Assembly (NCBI RefSeq): GCF_001269385.1
Contig: NZ_CXOO01000042.1
Location: forward strand, 39,035-103,034
DNA from: Limnohabitans sp. DM1
GTDB lineage: Bacteria; Pseudomonadota; Gammaproteobacteria; Burkholderiales; Burkholderiaceae_C
Direction of reading: 5' to 3'
DNA length: 64,000 nucleotides
Position numbers and translations under genes: made by a program. The notes under the pieces are model-generated. The model was given only the letters and a program-made list of their open reading frames with translations, was not told the DNA's origin and searched no databases. Positions 8,520 to 17,854 of this stretch are shown here, piece after piece. The stretch's first letter is position 1. The number at the start of each line of letters is the position of its first letter.

Positions 8520-8545
8520 AAATTGCAAGCCATGACTTGCAATTT
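8520..8545. promoter_or_regulatory. Perfect inverted repeat upstream of the XRE gene, probable operator
   Basis: AAATTGCAAG and CTTGCAATTT form 10-bp perfect arms around a 6-bp spacer, starting 28 bp upstream of the XRE start codon. Symmetry and position fit autorepression by the Cro/C1-type protein. Confidence 0.65.
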
Positions 8546-8656
8546 ACCCCTGTACATCCATGGTCTCATCTGCTGGCAATCCAGTACTTATTGCCACTAT
8601 TCATGGCGTCTGCAAGCTCTAAACGCTCTCGCAGGGTGTGTCTGGCATCAACCCTA

Positions 8657-8688
8657 AACGTCGGACTCTTCGAGTGCCGACTTACAAG
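8657..8688. repeat. REP-family half palindrome
   Basis: CGTCGGACTCTTCGAGTGCC continues into GACTTACA. Its reverse complement closely matches the left arm of the REP core at 61739 (GTAGGTCGGTACTCGCAGAG). It lies just downstream of the slmA stop. Confidence 0.6.
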
Positions 8689-8728
8689 ACGGTCATCTCG
8701 AAGTACGGCCCTGCAAGTAAATGGGCGA

Positions 8729-9343
8729 TTACAGGATGCGGGCCAACGCAGCCTGCAAATGCTCTGACGGCTGGCGTTTGAAGCCCGAGCGCACAAAGCG
8801 CTGCAAGCGCCCTTGCATGAAGGCCACCAGCACCGACGCGGCCACCTGGGCATCGGCGGTGGGGGTGTTGGAGTCTGACACTTTGAGTGACTGGCGCAGT
8901 TGCGCTTCGATCTTGTCGAACAGCAAGTTGATGCGCTCTTGCAGGCGTTCGTTTTCCAGCACCAGCGCGTCGCCGGTCATGACGCGGCACATGCCGGGAT
9001 TTTTTTCGGCGAACTGCAGCAGCAGTGCCACGATGCGTGCAGCTTGGTTGGGGCCTGGGGCTTCGCGGTCGGTGACCTGACGGATCAGGCCCACCACGGA
9101 CTGGTCGACAAAATCAATCAGACCTTCAAACATCTGGGCCTTGCTGGCAAAGTGCCGGTACAGGGCCGCTTCGCTCACCCCGATCTTGCCCGCCAAGGAC
9201 GCGGTGGTCACGCGCTCTGCGCCGGGCTGCTCCAGCATGGACGCCAGGGTTTGCAGGATCTGCAGGCGGCGCTCACCGGGTCGTGGGCGTTTGCGGGCAG
9301 GCGCTTCGGCGGTGGCTTCGCTGGTTTCGTCTAAATCGGACAT
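8729..9343 (-). CDS. slmA: SlmA nucleoid-occlusion factor (TetR fold)
   Basis: 204 residues. A charged N-terminal leader of about 20 residues is followed by a TetR helix-turn-helix (GKIGVSEAALYRHFASKAQM). The next segment, FEGLIDFVDQSVVGLIRQV, and the overall length match SlmA rather than efflux-type TetR proteins. SlmA binds DNA sites away from the terminus and blocks FtsZ assembly over the nucleoid. It sits 30 bp downstream of argB, an arrangement common in Burkholderiales. Confidence 0.85.
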   Translation of the reverse strand: MSDLDETSEATAEAPARKRPRPGERRLQILQTLASMLEQPGAERVTTASLAGKIGVSEAALYRHFASKAQMFEGLIDFVDQSVVGLIRQVTDREAPGPNQAARIVALLLQFAEKNPGMCRVMTGDALVLENERLQERINLLFDKIEAQLRQSLKVSDSNTPTADAQVAASVLVAFMQGRLQRFVRSGFKRQPSEHLQAALARIL

Positions 9344-9373
9344 GTGCTCCCCCGTTCTTTTATTTGTGATGGA

Positions 9374-10273
9374 TCAACGGCTTTTGATCATGGTGCCGAA
9401 GGCCTGCTCGGACAGAACTTCGAGCAGCATGGCGTGGGGCACGCGGCCGTCGATGATGTGCACGGCATTGACGCCACTCTTGGCTGCATCCAAAGCGCCC
9501 GCGATTTTGGGGATCATGCCGCCGCTGATGGTGCCGTCGGCACACAGCTCGTCGATGCGGTTGGGCGTCAGCTCGGTGAGCAAGTTGCCCTCTTTGTCGA
9601 GCACGCCCCGGATGTTGGTCAGCATCAAGAGCTTCTCGGCCTGCAGCACGGTGGCCAGTTTGGCGGCCACCACGTCGGCGTTGATGTTGTAGCTCTCGTT
9701 GTTCTCGCCAAAGCCGATGGGGCTGACCACCGGGATGAAGGCATCGTCTTGCAGGGCCTTCAAGATGGACGGGTCAATGCTGAGGATGTCGCCCACTTGG
9801 CCCACGTCCAGCTCTTTGCTGGGGTCTTGCGCGTCGATCAGGCGCAGTTTCTTGGCGCGGATCATGGCGCCATCGCGGCCCGTCAGGCCCACGGCCTTGC
9901 CGCCTGCGCGGTTGATCATGCCCACGATGTCTTGCTGCACTTCGCCGCCCAGCACCCACTCAACCACTTCCATGGTTTCGGCGTCGGTCACGCGCATGCC
10001 TTGCACGAACTCGCCTTTTTTGCCCAAACGGGTCAGGGCATTTTCAATTTGCGGGCCGCCGCCATGCACCACCACCGGGTTCATGCCCACCAGCTTGAGC
10101 AGCACCACGTCTTCGGCAAAGGCCTGCTGCAGGGCCGGATCGGTCATGGCGTTGCCGCCGTATTTGATGACCAGCGTTTTGCCGTGGAACTTGCGGATGT
10201 AGGGCATGGCCTGCGCCAGGATCTGGGCTTGGTCGCGGGGGGAGACGGTTGTGGCGGCAAGGGTGTCGGTCAT
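9374..10273 (-). CDS. argB: Acetylglutamate kinase
   Basis: 299 residues. [18 protein letters not shown] is the phosphate-binding K-Y-G-G loop, and [13 protein letters not shown] and [11 protein letters not shown] follow as in the ArgB/amino-acid kinase family. The enzyme phosphorylates N-acetylglutamate in the second step of arginine synthesis in the cytoplasm. It is followed by slmA and preceded by rfbD on the same strand. I am very sure of the assignment. Confidence 0.97.
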   Translation of the reverse strand: MTDTLAATTVSPRDQAQILAQAMPYIRKFHGKTLVIKYGGNAMTDPALQQAFAEDVVLLKLVGMNPVVVHGGGPQIENALTRLGKKGEFVQGMRVTDAETMEVVEWVLGGEVQQDIVGMINRAGGKAVGLTGRDGAMIRAKKLRLIDAQDPSKELDVGQVGDILSIDPSILKALQDDAFIPVVSPIGFGENNESYNINADVVAAKLATVLQAEKLLMLTNIRGVLDKEGNLLTELTPNRIDELCADGTISGGMIPKIAGALDAAKSGVNAVHIIDGRVPHAMLLEVLSEQAFGTMIKSR

Positions 10274-10336
10274 GTTGCGAAACTTGGTTTCAAAGGGGAC
10301 ATTTGGAAGTGATTGTGCCGCAAGGGGTCTGCGCGC

Positions 10337-11233
10337 TCAGAGGATTTCGGCCAGCATGCGGTCCACCCCTTGCTGCCAGGGAGACAGCACCAGACCGAAG
10401 GTGTGCTGAAGTTTTTGCGTGTCCAGTCGGGAGTTGAGCGGCCGCTTGGCAGGCGTGGGAAATGCCGAGGTGGGCACGGGTGCAATCTCGGTCACTTTCA
10501 GCAGCTGCTCAGGCCTGAGCTGCTGCGCCTGGCTGATCACATGGCGGGCGTAGCCGTGCCAGCTGGTCTCGCCCGAAGCCACCAGGTGGTAAATGCCGCT
10601 GAGGGATGCGTCCTGACTCTGGAGGGCCTGACGCAGCGCATGCGCGGTCACGTCGGCAATCATGTCGGCCCCGGTGGGTGCGCCGTGTTGGTCGTCAATG
10701 ACGGTCAAACGCTCGCGCTCGGCTGCCAGGCGCAGCATGGTTTTGGCAAAGTTTCCGCCGCGTGCGGCATAGACCCAGCTGGTGCGAAAAATCAGGTGCT
10801 TGGCGCCCGAGGCCTGAATGGCCTGCTCGCCTTCAAGCTTGGTCTGGCCATAAACGCTCAGCGGCGCTGTGGCGTCGCTCTCTTGCCAGGCTTGCTGGCC
10901 CTGGCCGTTGAACACGTAGTCGGTCGAGTAATGCACCAGCCAGGCGCCCACTTCAGCTGCAGCCTGGGCCAGCGCTTGCACGGCGGTGGCGTTCAGGCAG
11001 CGGGCCAGGTCGGGCTCAGACTCGGCTTTGTCGACCGCCGTGTGAGCGGCTGCGTTGACGATGACGTCGGGCCGCCAGTCGCGCACAGTTTGTGCCAGCT
11101 GTTCAGGTTGGCTCAGGTCACCGCAAAAGTCGGTGCTGTGACGGTCCAGCGCCAACACTTGGCCCAGGGGGGCCAGGCTGCGCTGCAACTCCCAGCCGAC
11201 TTGGCCGTTTTTTCCCAAAAGCAGAATTTTCAA
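10337..11233 (-). CDS. rfbD: dTDP-4-dehydrorhamnose reductase
   Basis: 298 residues of an extended short-chain dehydrogenase. MKILLLGKNGQVGWELQ holds the GxxGxxG nucleotide loop, VHYSTDYVFNG the STDYVF motif and YGQTKLEGEQA the catalytic YxxxK. It reduces dTDP-4-dehydrorhamnose to dTDP-L-rhamnose with NAD(P)H, the last step of the pathway. The dehydratase rfbB lies just upstream on the same strand. The rfbA and rfbC partners are not in this stretch. Confidence 0.95.
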   Translation of the reverse strand: MKILLLGKNGQVGWELQRSLAPLGQVLALDRHSTDFCGDLSQPEQLAQTVRDWRPDVIVNAAAHTAVDKAESEPDLARCLNATAVQALAQAAAEVGAWLVHYSTDYVFNGQGQQAWQESDATAPLSVYGQTKLEGEQAIQASGAKHLIFRTSWVYAARGGNFAKTMLRLAAERERLTVIDDQHGAPTGADMIADVTAHALRQALQSQDASLSGIYHLVASGETSWHGYARHVISQAQQLRPEQLLKVTEIAPVPTSAFPTPAKRPLNSRLDTQKLQHTFGLVLSPWQQGVDRMLAEIL

Positions 11234-11247
11234 AAAAAGCTCCCAAA

Positions 11248-11309
11248 GTCATCGCGAGGAGCGAAGCAAAGCGGCGATCCATGTATGGCCGCCCTTCGCT
11301 CGCCATGAC
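11248..11309. repeat. Dispersed inverted repeat of the GTCATCGCGAGGAGCGAAGC type
   Basis: GTCATCGCGAGGAGCGAAGC on the left is mirrored by CTTCGCTCGCCATGAC on the right, with GCGGCGATCCATG between. This resembles the widely dispersed 'TCATTGCGAGGAGCGAAGC' intergenic repeat known from many bacteria. It fills the gap between rfbB and rfbD and could act as a hairpin in the shared mRNA. Confidence 0.65.
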
Positions 11310-11313
11310 GCAT

Positions 11314-12372
11314 TCATGCGTACTGCTTGTTCACCCAGTCGCGGTAGGCGCCGCTTTGCACATTGCTGACCCATTGCGGGTTGGCCAGGTACCACTCGAC
11401 CGTTTTGCGGATGCCGGTTTCGAAGGTCTCAGCAGGCTTCCAGCCCAGCTCGGCTTCGAGCTTGCGAGCGTCGATGGCATAGCGCCGGTCGTGGCCGGGG
11501 CGGTCGGTCACGTAGGTGATTTGCGTGGCGTAGCTGCTGCCGTCGGCCTTGGGGCGCAACTCGTCGAGCAGCTTGCACACGGTGTTGACGATCTCGATGT
11601 TGGGCTTTTCATTCCAGCCGCCCACGTTGTAGGTCTCGCCCAGACGCCCGGCTTCGAGCACGCGGCGAATCGCGCTGCAGTGGTCCTTGACGTAGAGCCA
11701 GTCACGGATCTGCATGCCGTCACCGTACACCGGCAGCGGCTTGCCCGCCAGGGCGTTGACGATCATCAGCGGGATCAGTTTTTCCGGGAAATGGTAAGGC
11801 CCATAGTTGTTGCTGCAGTTGGTGGTCAGCACCGGCAAGCCATAGGTGTGGTGCCAGGCGCGCACCAGGTGGTCGCTAGCGGCCTTGCTGGCGCTGTAGG
11901 GGCTGTTGGGCTCGTAGCGGTTCGTCTCTGCGAATGCCGGATCGTCTTTGGACAGCGAGCCATACACCTCGTCGGTGGACACATGCAAAAAGCGGAATGC
12001 CGATTTTTCCTGCTCGGGCAAAGGAGACCAGTAACCGCGCACAGACTCCAACAGGCGGAAGGTGCCCACGATGTTGGTTTCGATGAAATCACCCGGGCCA
12101 TGGATGGAGCGGTCCACATGGCTTTCGGCAGCGAAGTTGACCACCGCGCGGGGTTGGTGCTCGGCCAGCAAGCGGCTGACCCGTTCGGCGTCACCGATGT
12201 CACCCTGCACAAAGACATGCCGCGCATCGCCTTGCAGGCTGGACAAGGTCTCCAGATTGCCTGCGTAGGTGAGTTTGTCGAGGTTGATGACGGTTTCCTG
12301 GCTGAGTGCCAGCCAGTCGAGCACGAAATTGGCGCCGATGAATCCGGCCGCGCCGGTGACAAGAATGGTCAT
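11314..12372 (-). CDS. rfbB: dTDP-glucose 4,6-dehydratase
   Basis: 352 residues. [20 protein letters not shown] is the NAD+-binding GxxGxxG start, [11 protein letters not shown] the TDE catalytic motif and [12 protein letters not shown] the Yxxx[20 protein letters not shown] is characteristic of RmlB. It converts dTDP-glucose to the 4-keto-6-deoxy sugar for dTDP-rhamnose synthesis and O-antigen or other surface glycans. It is first in the minus-strand run with rfbD and diverges from the phasin gene. Confidence 0.96.
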   Translation of the reverse strand: MTILVTGAAGFIGANFVLDWLALSQETVINLDKLTYAGNLETLSSLQGDARHVFVQGDIGDAERVSRLLAEHQPRAVVNFAAESHVDRSIHGPGDFIETNIVGTFRLLESVRGYWSPLPEQEKSAFRFLHVSTDEVYGSLSKDDPAFAETNRYEPNSPYSASKAASDHLVRAWHHTYGLPVLTTNCSNNYGPYHFPEKLIPLMIVNALAGKPLPVYGDGMQIRDWLYVKDHCSAIRRVLEAGRLGETYNVGGWNEKPNIEIVNTVCKLLDELRPKADGSSYATQITYVTDRPGHDRRYAIDARKLEAELGWKPAETFETGIRKTVEWYLANPQWVSNVQSGAYRDWVNKQYA

Positions 12373-12483
12373 TTTTTTTTTGGAGTTGAGAACGCAGCGG
12401 GATGCAGCGCCCGTTTTTTCAGGATTTTAGAAGCTTTGCCAAAGCCTTCCGGTTAAAGTCAGGCCTTCTGGAGAAACCTCACC

Positions 12484-13047
12484 ATGGCCAAAACGCCCAG
12501 CAAAGCCCCCAAGACCTCGGCTGACCCATCCAGCAGCATGCCTGACTTCAGCGTTCAATCGGCCCACAACATCTGGCTGGCCGGTTTGGGCGCCATGGCC
12601 AAGGCGCAAGAACAAGGCAGCAAAGCCATGGAGGCCTTGGTCAACGACGGACTGGCCCTGCAACGCAAAAGCCAGGCCGAAGCCCAGCAACGACTGCAAG
12701 AAGCCACAGAACGCCTGACCCACATGGCCACCGACCTGGGCCAACAGGCCTCGGTCCGGGTGGACAAGCTGGAGCATCTGTTTGAAGACCGCGTGGCCAA
12801 AGCCCTGCACCGCTTGGGCATGCCCACCTTGCTGGACATGCAGATGCTAACGGCACGCATCGAGCAACTTGAAGCGCAACTGAACGCAGCCCCAGCAGCC
12901 GACCGCACGCCCCCACGCACAGCCAAAACCGCCGTATCGACGCCAAAGCCAACAGGCTCCAATACATCTACGTCTGCATCCAAGCCAGCGGCAAAACCAG
13001 GCACCAAACCGGCCACCAAAACCCTTTTCCGCAAGTCCCCAAAGTAA
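12484..13047 (+). CDS. PHA granule-associated phasin (PhaF/PhaI family)
   Basis: 187 residues. The middle (NIWLAGLGAMAKAQEQGSKAMEALVNDG) is the phasin helix that coats polyhydroxyalkanoate granules, followed by a coiled-coil region. From about residue 145 the tail is Lys/Pro/Ala/Thr-rich, like the histone-H1-like DNA-binding tail of PhaF. The protein probably organises PHA granules and may tether them to the nucleoid. A TetR regulator gene follows 27 bp downstream. Confidence 0.85.
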   Translation: MAKTPSKAPKTSADPSSSMPDFSVQSAHNIWLAGLGAMAKAQEQGSKAMEALVNDGLALQRKSQAEAQQRLQEATERLTHMATDLGQQASVRVDKLEHLFEDRVAKALHRLGMPTLLDMQMLTARIEQLEAQLNAAPAADRTPPRTAKTAVSTPKPTGSNTSTSASKPAAKPGTKPATKTLFRKSPK

Positions 13048-13074
13048 TCAGCGCATCGCTGCCCAGCGCACGCC

Positions 13075-13740
13075 ATGGCCAAAAAAGCCCCCCGCCGCAC
13101 CGCCTTGCGCATTGCCGAGGTCACGCTGGATCTGTTCAACCGATTTGGCGAACCCAACGTCTCGACCACGCTGATTTCGGCCGAGCTGAACATCAGCCCC
13201 GGCAATCTTTACTACCACTACCCGTCCAAGGATGCATTGGTCAACCAACTGTTTGACCAATACGAGGGCGCCATGCTGGGCCTTTTGGATGCGGCGCCCG
13301 ATGTGCATGACATTGAAGACGCATGGTTTTTCCTGCACTCCCTGTTCGAGCAGGTCTGGAACCACCGTTTCTTGTACCGCGACCTGAACAACCTGCTGTC
13401 GGGCAACCGCCATCTGGAGACGCATTTCCATGCGGTGCTGGAACGCAAGAACCATGCTTTTCGGCTGATGCTGGAATCCCTGGCGGCCGCAAGCCTCATG
13501 CAGATTAACCCGGACAGCATTGAAACCCTATCGGCCAGCATGTCGGTCATGGTCACGTATTGGCTCAGTTATGAATATGTGCGCAACCCGCGCCAAGCCA
13601 TGGAGCCCGCCAGCGCGGGCTTGGCATTGACTCGCGGCGCCCGACATGTGCTGGCTTTGCTGACCCCCTATATGGCCAGCCCTGAATTGAAGGCGCATTT
13701 GCAGGCCTTGACCGCTGCCTACAGCGCACCGGCCAAGTGA
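13075..13740 (+). CDS. TetR-family regulator next to the phasin gene
   Basis: 221 residues. The N-terminal helix-turn-helix reads STTLISAELNISPGNLYYHY followed by PSKDALV, as in TetR proteins. The C-terminal ligand domain ends AHLQALTAAYSAPAK. Adjacency to a phasin gene recalls PhaD-type regulators of PHA genes, but the ligand and targets are not visible from sequence. It converges on coaX. Confidence 0.85.
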   Translation: MAKKAPRRTALRIAEVTLDLFNRFGEPNVSTTLISAELNISPGNLYYHYPSKDALVNQLFDQYEGAMLGLLDAAPDVHDIEDAWFFLHSLFEQVWNHRFLYRDLNNLLSGNRHLETHFHAVLERKNHAFRLMLESLAAASLMQINPDSIETLSASMSVMVTYWLSYEYVRNPRQAMEPASAGLALTRGARHVLALLTPYMASPELKAHLQALTAAYSAPAK

Positions 13741-13767
13741 GTCCCGCTGTGCCTGACTGCACCCGCT

Positions 13768-14532
13768 TCAGGCAAAACGCTGCTGCGCCAAGCTCAGCAG
13801 TCCATCAAAAATAAGGTTGTCGACCAACTCAAATTGCAAGGACATGCTGGGTGCCATCTTCCAGCCTGCGCCACCGGTCATGACGCAGATGGGCTCTTGG
13901 CCGGTGTACTCGCGCAGATGCTGCACCATGCGTTCGCAAGCGCCCGCAATGGCATAGGTACCTCCGCTGGTGAGCGCGTCGCTGGTGTTGGTCGGAAAGG
14001 GACGCACTTCGCCGGTGGGCACATGCAAGCCTGCCGTACCCGACTCTAGCGCCCGAAGCATGATGCCGTGTCCGGGCAGGATCAGCCCCCCCAAAAAACG
14101 GCCTTCGGCATCTATGGCCTCCACCGTCACGGCAGTGCCCACCATGACCACCACCAAAGGCCGTGCCGGGCCTTGAGCCAGCATGCGCTGGCGGGCACCG
14201 ATCATGGCCACCCAGCGGTCTGAGCCCAAGCGAGAGGGGTGGTCATAGCCATTGGTGACGCCCGCTTCTTGGGCGCTGGGGACCACCCACTGGGGCGTGA
14301 AGTCCCACAGTTCCATTTGTTCCTGAACCCGGCGCTTGATGGCGTCTCCTGCCACCACGCAGCCCAACATGCGCTCGGGCGTTGGCAAATCTGCCCAGGC
14401 CCCTTCCGACAAACGGTCGATGTTTTCAAGGAATTCCGCGCCATGCGCCAACAGTTGGGCCTGTGAGCTGGGGCGGTCGTACAAAGCCCATTTCAAACGG
14501 GTATTGCCAACATCAAGGGCTAAAAATGTCAT
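13768..14532 (-). CDS. coaX: Type III pantothenate kinase
   Basis: 254 residues. [19 protein letters not shown] is the D-x-G-N-T phosphate loop of the ASKHA fold, [20 protein letters not shown] is the pantothenate-binding region and [11 protein letters not shown] the second phosphate motif. CoaX phosphorylates pantothenate in the first step of CoA synthesis and needs a monovalent cation. It is followed upstream by bactofilin on the same strand. Confidence 0.95.
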   Translation of the reverse strand: MTFLALDVGNTRLKWALYDRPSSQAQLLAHGAEFLENIDRLSEGAWADLPTPERMLGCVVAGDAIKRRVQEQMELWDFTPQWVVPSAQEAGVTNGYDHPSRLGSDRWVAMIGARQRMLAQGPARPLVVVMVGTAVTVEAIDAEGRFLGGLILPGHGIMLRALESGTAGLHVPTGEVRPFPTNTSDALTSGGTYAIAGACERMVQHLREYTGQEPICVMTGGAGWKMAPSMSLQFELVDNLIFDGLLSLAQQRFA

Positions 14533-14566
14533 GCCCCGATTTTAATGAATTCAATTGTCTTGAAAC

Positions 14567-15025
14567 TCAGGACTCATCAACACCGGATGTTTGAGCTTTG
14601 CGAATTGCATCTTGGGCGTCACGCTCGGGTTGAGCGGGCACGTCCGTGCCATCTACCTGAAGCAGCAAGCCCAGCAACCGCGCGCCATGCTCCACGGCAA
14701 TGGAAGCGTATTTGGTGTCGCCTTGCACCAGGGCGCTGGACAACAACTCGACACGCTCATAAGAGTGGATGTTGCCGGACACCTTACCCGCCACGATGAT
14801 GCGGCCAGCGATCACATCACCCAGGATTTCTCCTGTCGGGCCGATCACCACCGAGATGTCTTGATCTCTGGGGGCTTCGATGTTGCCGATCACTTTGCCG
14901 TCAATCCGCACGCTTTCCTTGAGCAGCAGGCAGCCGTGGATTTCGGAGTTTTTACCGATCAAGGTGTTGAATTTTTCCTGACTCATGACCAATGGGGTGT
15001 TGTTGGATTTTTTGCTACCGAACAT
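14567..15025 (-). CDS. bacA: Bactofilin (polymer-forming cytoskeletal protein)
   Basis: 152 residues. The core from about residue 20 to 115 shows the regular G-rich beta-helix periodicity of bactofilins (ISVVIGPTGEILGDVIAGRI, IIVAGKVSGNIHSYERVEL). It is flanked by a short N-terminal and a charged C-terminal tail. Bactofilins form membrane-associated filaments that localise cell-wall enzymes. The M23 peptidase gene immediately upstream on the same strand is the typical partner. Confidence 0.92.
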   Translation of the reverse strand: MFGSKKSNNTPLVMSQEKFNTLIGKNSEIHGCLLLKESVRIDGKVIGNIEAPRDQDISVVIGPTGEILGDVIAGRIIVAGKVSGNIHSYERVELLSSALVQGDTKYASIAVEHGARLLGLLLQVDGTDVPAQPERDAQDAIRKAQTSGVDES

Positions 15026-15056
15026 CGTGTTTCCTTGTCTTTTTAAACGGCATGAT

Positions 15057-16001
15057 TCATTGATTGGCCCATGCGGCCAGGGCCTTGGCTGGATGCATGG
15101 CCTGGCCCTTGAAAATCACCTCATAGTGCAAATGAGGGCCCGTGGAGCGGCCGGTGTTGCCCAGCAGGCCCACGGTGTCACCGCGCTGCACAACAGCGCC
15201 CTCTTGAACCGTGGCGGCTTTCAAGTGCGCATAGCGGGTCACAAAACCATCGGCATGCGCCACTTCGACCAGAATGCCATAGGCCCCGGCACGCTCAGAA
15301 CGCAGCACCACGCCATTGGCCGTGGCTTGAATGGGTGTGCCCACAGGTGCCACAAAATCGATGCCTTCATGCATGCTGGGCAAGTGGGTCATGGGATCAG
15401 AGCGCACGCCAAAGGAGCTGGTCAGCATGAAGTCGTTGGACAAAGGCAGCGCTGTGGGCAGCTTGTCAAAACGTTCTGCGTCTTTTTGCCATTGCGTTTG
15501 TGTTTGAGCCATGGATTGCTCAAATTGCTGCAATTTCTGCGAAGCCTGCGCCATTTGTTCGCTCAGGGGTTGGGCATGGGTGCTGCCCCAGATGGGCAAC
15601 AGCTTCAAAGGCCCACCGCGGCCATCTTGTGAAAGCGTTTTTTTGTCGGTGGGCGCACCTAACAAGCGCGCAACACCCAGGCGCACCAGCAACTCGTTCT
15701 TGGAAGACTCCAATTGCTCTAGCCGCTCGGACACGGCCCCCCACTGCTGGTTGATCTCTTCGAGTTTGGCTCGGTAAGCGGCCTCGACTTTGTCTTGCTC
15801 ACCCTGACTGGTCACACCCCCCATGCGTGTGGCCAATTCTGGCGCGTATTCCACCGCAACGCGCAGGCCCACAAAATGAAAAAGCACACCCAAGGCGACC
15901 AAGAGCGTGGACAGGGCCAAAACGCCCACCAAGACGGTTCGGGCGGTGATGGAAAGCGTCACCACTTTGGCTGTAGGTGCAGACACCCAGATCAACTGCA
16001 T
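15057..16001 (-). CDS. Membrane-anchored M23 (LytM-type) metallopeptidase
   Basis: 314 residues from ATG 16001, chosen because CAGGAG lies 7 bases upstream; the longer frame from 16052 is rejected. A membrane helix (TVLVGVLALSTLLVALGVLF) follows a short cytoplasmic start. Then comes a coiled-coil stretch, and at the C terminus the zinc motifs HEGIDF (HxxxD) and GPHLHYEV (HxH). The active site is complete. This family cuts peptidoglycan cross-links, and gene pairing with bactofilin suggests a shape-determining role like Csd/LmdC proteins. Confidence 0.9.
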   Translation of the reverse strand: MQLIWVSAPTAKVVTLSITARTVLVGVLALSTLLVALGVLFHFVGLRVAVEYAPELATRMGGVTSQGEQDKVEAAYRAKLEEINQQWGAVSERLEQLESSKNELLVRLGVARLLGAPTDKKTLSQDGRGGPLKLLPIWGSTHAQPLSEQMAQASQKLQQFEQSMAQTQTQWQKDAERFDKLPTALPLSNDFMLTSSFGVRSDPMTHLPSMHEGIDFVAPVGTPIQATANGVVLRSERAGAYGILVEVAHADGFVTRYAHLKAATVQEGAVVQRGDTVGLLGNTGRSTGPHLHYEVIFKGQAMHPAKALAAWANQ

Positions 16002-16397
16002 GAGAACTCCTGTGGCTGGCACACCTTGCTGGGCGTTGCAAACCTCAATCAAACGATCAAAAAACTTACCTCAAACACTATTCGTATTTTGAAGGTCAAA
16101 AAGAAACTTTATTAGACGAATATAGTCAAAACCAATATCTCAGTGATGGATTTGTCATGAAAAAAACAGAATCTTGACTACTTTGTAGAGTAAAGGATAA
16201 ACAGACCGGCCTGCAATCACCGTAAACCCTGAGATCAACGCATCAAATCCACAACTCAGACAATATCGTCAAAAAAATATACCTTCAATCGTTATATTTA
16301 ACATTACCCAATTGGATATTTCCCAAGGGCTCAATGACTGATTTACCCGCAGTCATTGCCCCTGCCCCCCCAGACTCACTGCGAACGCAGTGACAAA
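16002..16397. other. 396-bp A/T-rich gap upstream of the M23-bactofilin pair
   Basis: The stretch is strikingly A/T-rich compared with both sides and holds no credible gene. It should carry the promoter for the minus-strand M23-bactofilin-coaX run. Several short A and T tracts are present, but no clear operator or RNA structure was found. Confidence 0.5.
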
Positions 16398-17810
16398 TCA
16401 AATGACGGGCCGTTGGATGGGTGCCACAGATTCATAGGCACGGGCAGCCCGCAAGACCAAGGCGTCGCCAAACATCGGCCCCACGATCTGCAGGCCCATG
16501 GGCAGGCCGCTGCGGGTCAAGCCGCAGGGCACGGTAATGGCGGGCTGCTGAGTGAGGTTGAAGGGGTAGCTGAAGGGTGTCCAGCCCAGCATGGACACCG
16601 GGTTCATGGCCACCGTGCCGGCCGCACGCGCCTCAAAAGCCGGGATGGCCACAGCAGGAGTGACCAGCAGGTCAAAGCGCTGCATGAACTGGCGCATGTG
16701 CGAGCCCAGCACGCCCCGGCGCTGGTGCAATTGCTGGACCTGCTGAGCGCTGAGCTGAGCACCTAATTGCGCTTCAGCCCGGAAGTCGGGGTCAGCCAAG
16801 GCCTGCTGCTCGGCCGTGAGACCCGACCAGACGGTGTAAGCCCCGAGGAACCACAGGCCGGTGGTGATGTCGAGGGGGTCTTCAAAACCCGGGTCCACCT
16901 GCTCCACATACGCACCCAAGGCCAGGAGTTGCTTAACGGCCTGATCGACCGAGGCCGCGATTTCGGGGTGGACGTTCTTGGCGTAACCCAGCGTGGGCGA
17001 GTAGGCGATGCGCAGGCCACGGATGCCGTCTTCCAGGCCCACGGTGTAGTCGGTGGTGTCCGGCGGCAGCGAGGTCCAGTCGCGGGCGTCGGGCTGTTTG
17101 AGCACGTTCATCATCGTGGCCGCATCGCGCACGCTCAGGGTGTGTGGGCCCAGGTGGGCCACCGAGCCGAAGGGCGACAAGGGGTAGGCAGGCACGCGGC
17201 CAAAGCTGGGTTTGTGGCCCACGTTGCCGCAAAACGCGGCCGGAATGCGCACGCTGCCCGCACCGTCGGTGCCCACGGCCAGCGGCCCCAAGCCTGCAGC
17301 CACGGCTGCGGCTGCGCCGCCCGATGAGCCGCCGGGTGTGTGGTTCAAATTCCAGGGGTTGCGGGTGATGCCGGTGGCGGGCGAGTTGGTTTCGCCCTTG
17401 CAACCAAACTCAGGCGTGGTGGTCTTGCCCAGCAGCACCGCGCCCGCTTCACGCAGTCGCGCTGTGGCCGGGGCGTCCACATCCCAAGGCTGGTTCGGGT
17501 CGACTGTGCGGCTGCCACGCAGCGTGGGCCAGCCTTGGGTGAGGATCAGGTCCTTGATGCTGGTGGGCACACCGTCGAGCTCGCCCACGGGTGCGCCGGT
17601 GCTGCGGTGCGCCTGCCAACGCACTTCACTGGCTCGGGCGCTGGCCAATGCGCTTTTGGCATCGACCAGGCAAAAGGCATTGATCTTGGGGTTGACGCGG
17701 TCAATGCGCGAGAGCACCGCCTGCGTGGCCTCCACCGGGCTGGCCTGCCCGGTGCGGTACAGCTGCATCAATTCGTGCGCAGCGCATTGGGTCAGGTCGG
17801 TGGTGCTCAT
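16398..17810 (-). CDS. Amidase-signature family amidohydrolase
   Basis: 470 residues from ATG 17810, preceded by GGAGACCCAC; a TTG start at 17822 is possible but less likely. LDGVPTSIKDLILTQGWP carries the catalytic lysine, and GGSSGGAAAAVAAGLGPLAV with [17 protein letters not shown] carries the cis-serine and nucleophile serine of the Ser-cisSer-Lys triad. It hydrolyses an amide to acid plus ammonia; the substrate is unknown. It lies downstream of the M81 peptidase and the peptide ABC genes on the same strand and is probably co-transcribed with them. Confidence 0.9.
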   Translation of the reverse strand: MSTTDLTQCAAHELMQLYRTGQASPVEATQAVLSRIDRVNPKINAFCLVDAKSALASARASEVRWQAHRSTGAPVGELDGVPTSIKDLILTQGWPTLRGSRTVDPNQPWDVDAPATARLREAGAVLLGKTTTPEFGCKGETNSPATGITRNPWNLNHTPGGSSGGAAAAVAAGLGPLAVGTDGAGSVRIPAAFCGNVGHKPSFGRVPAYPLSPFGSVAHLGPHTLSVRDAATMMNVLKQPDARDWTSLPPDTTDYTVGLEDGIRGLRIAYSPTLGYAKNVHPEIAASVDQAVKQLLALGAYVEQVDPGFEDPLDITTGLWFLGAYTVWSGLTAEQQALADPDFRAEAQLGAQLSAQQVQQLHQRRGVLGSHMRQFMQRFDLLVTPAVAIPAFEARAAGTVAMNPVSMLGWTPFSYPFNLTQQPAITVPCGLTRSGLPMGLQIVGPMFGDALVLRAARAYESVAPIQRPVI

Positions 17811-17854
17811 GTGGGTCTCCAATCGTGGGGGGGAATGAGGTCAAGCCAAGCGCG

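Noticed and set aside
11092..12456. 454-codon plus-strand open frame opposite rfbB
   Set aside because: It is antisense to rfbB across its whole length and runs through the dispersed repeat. No recognisable domain.
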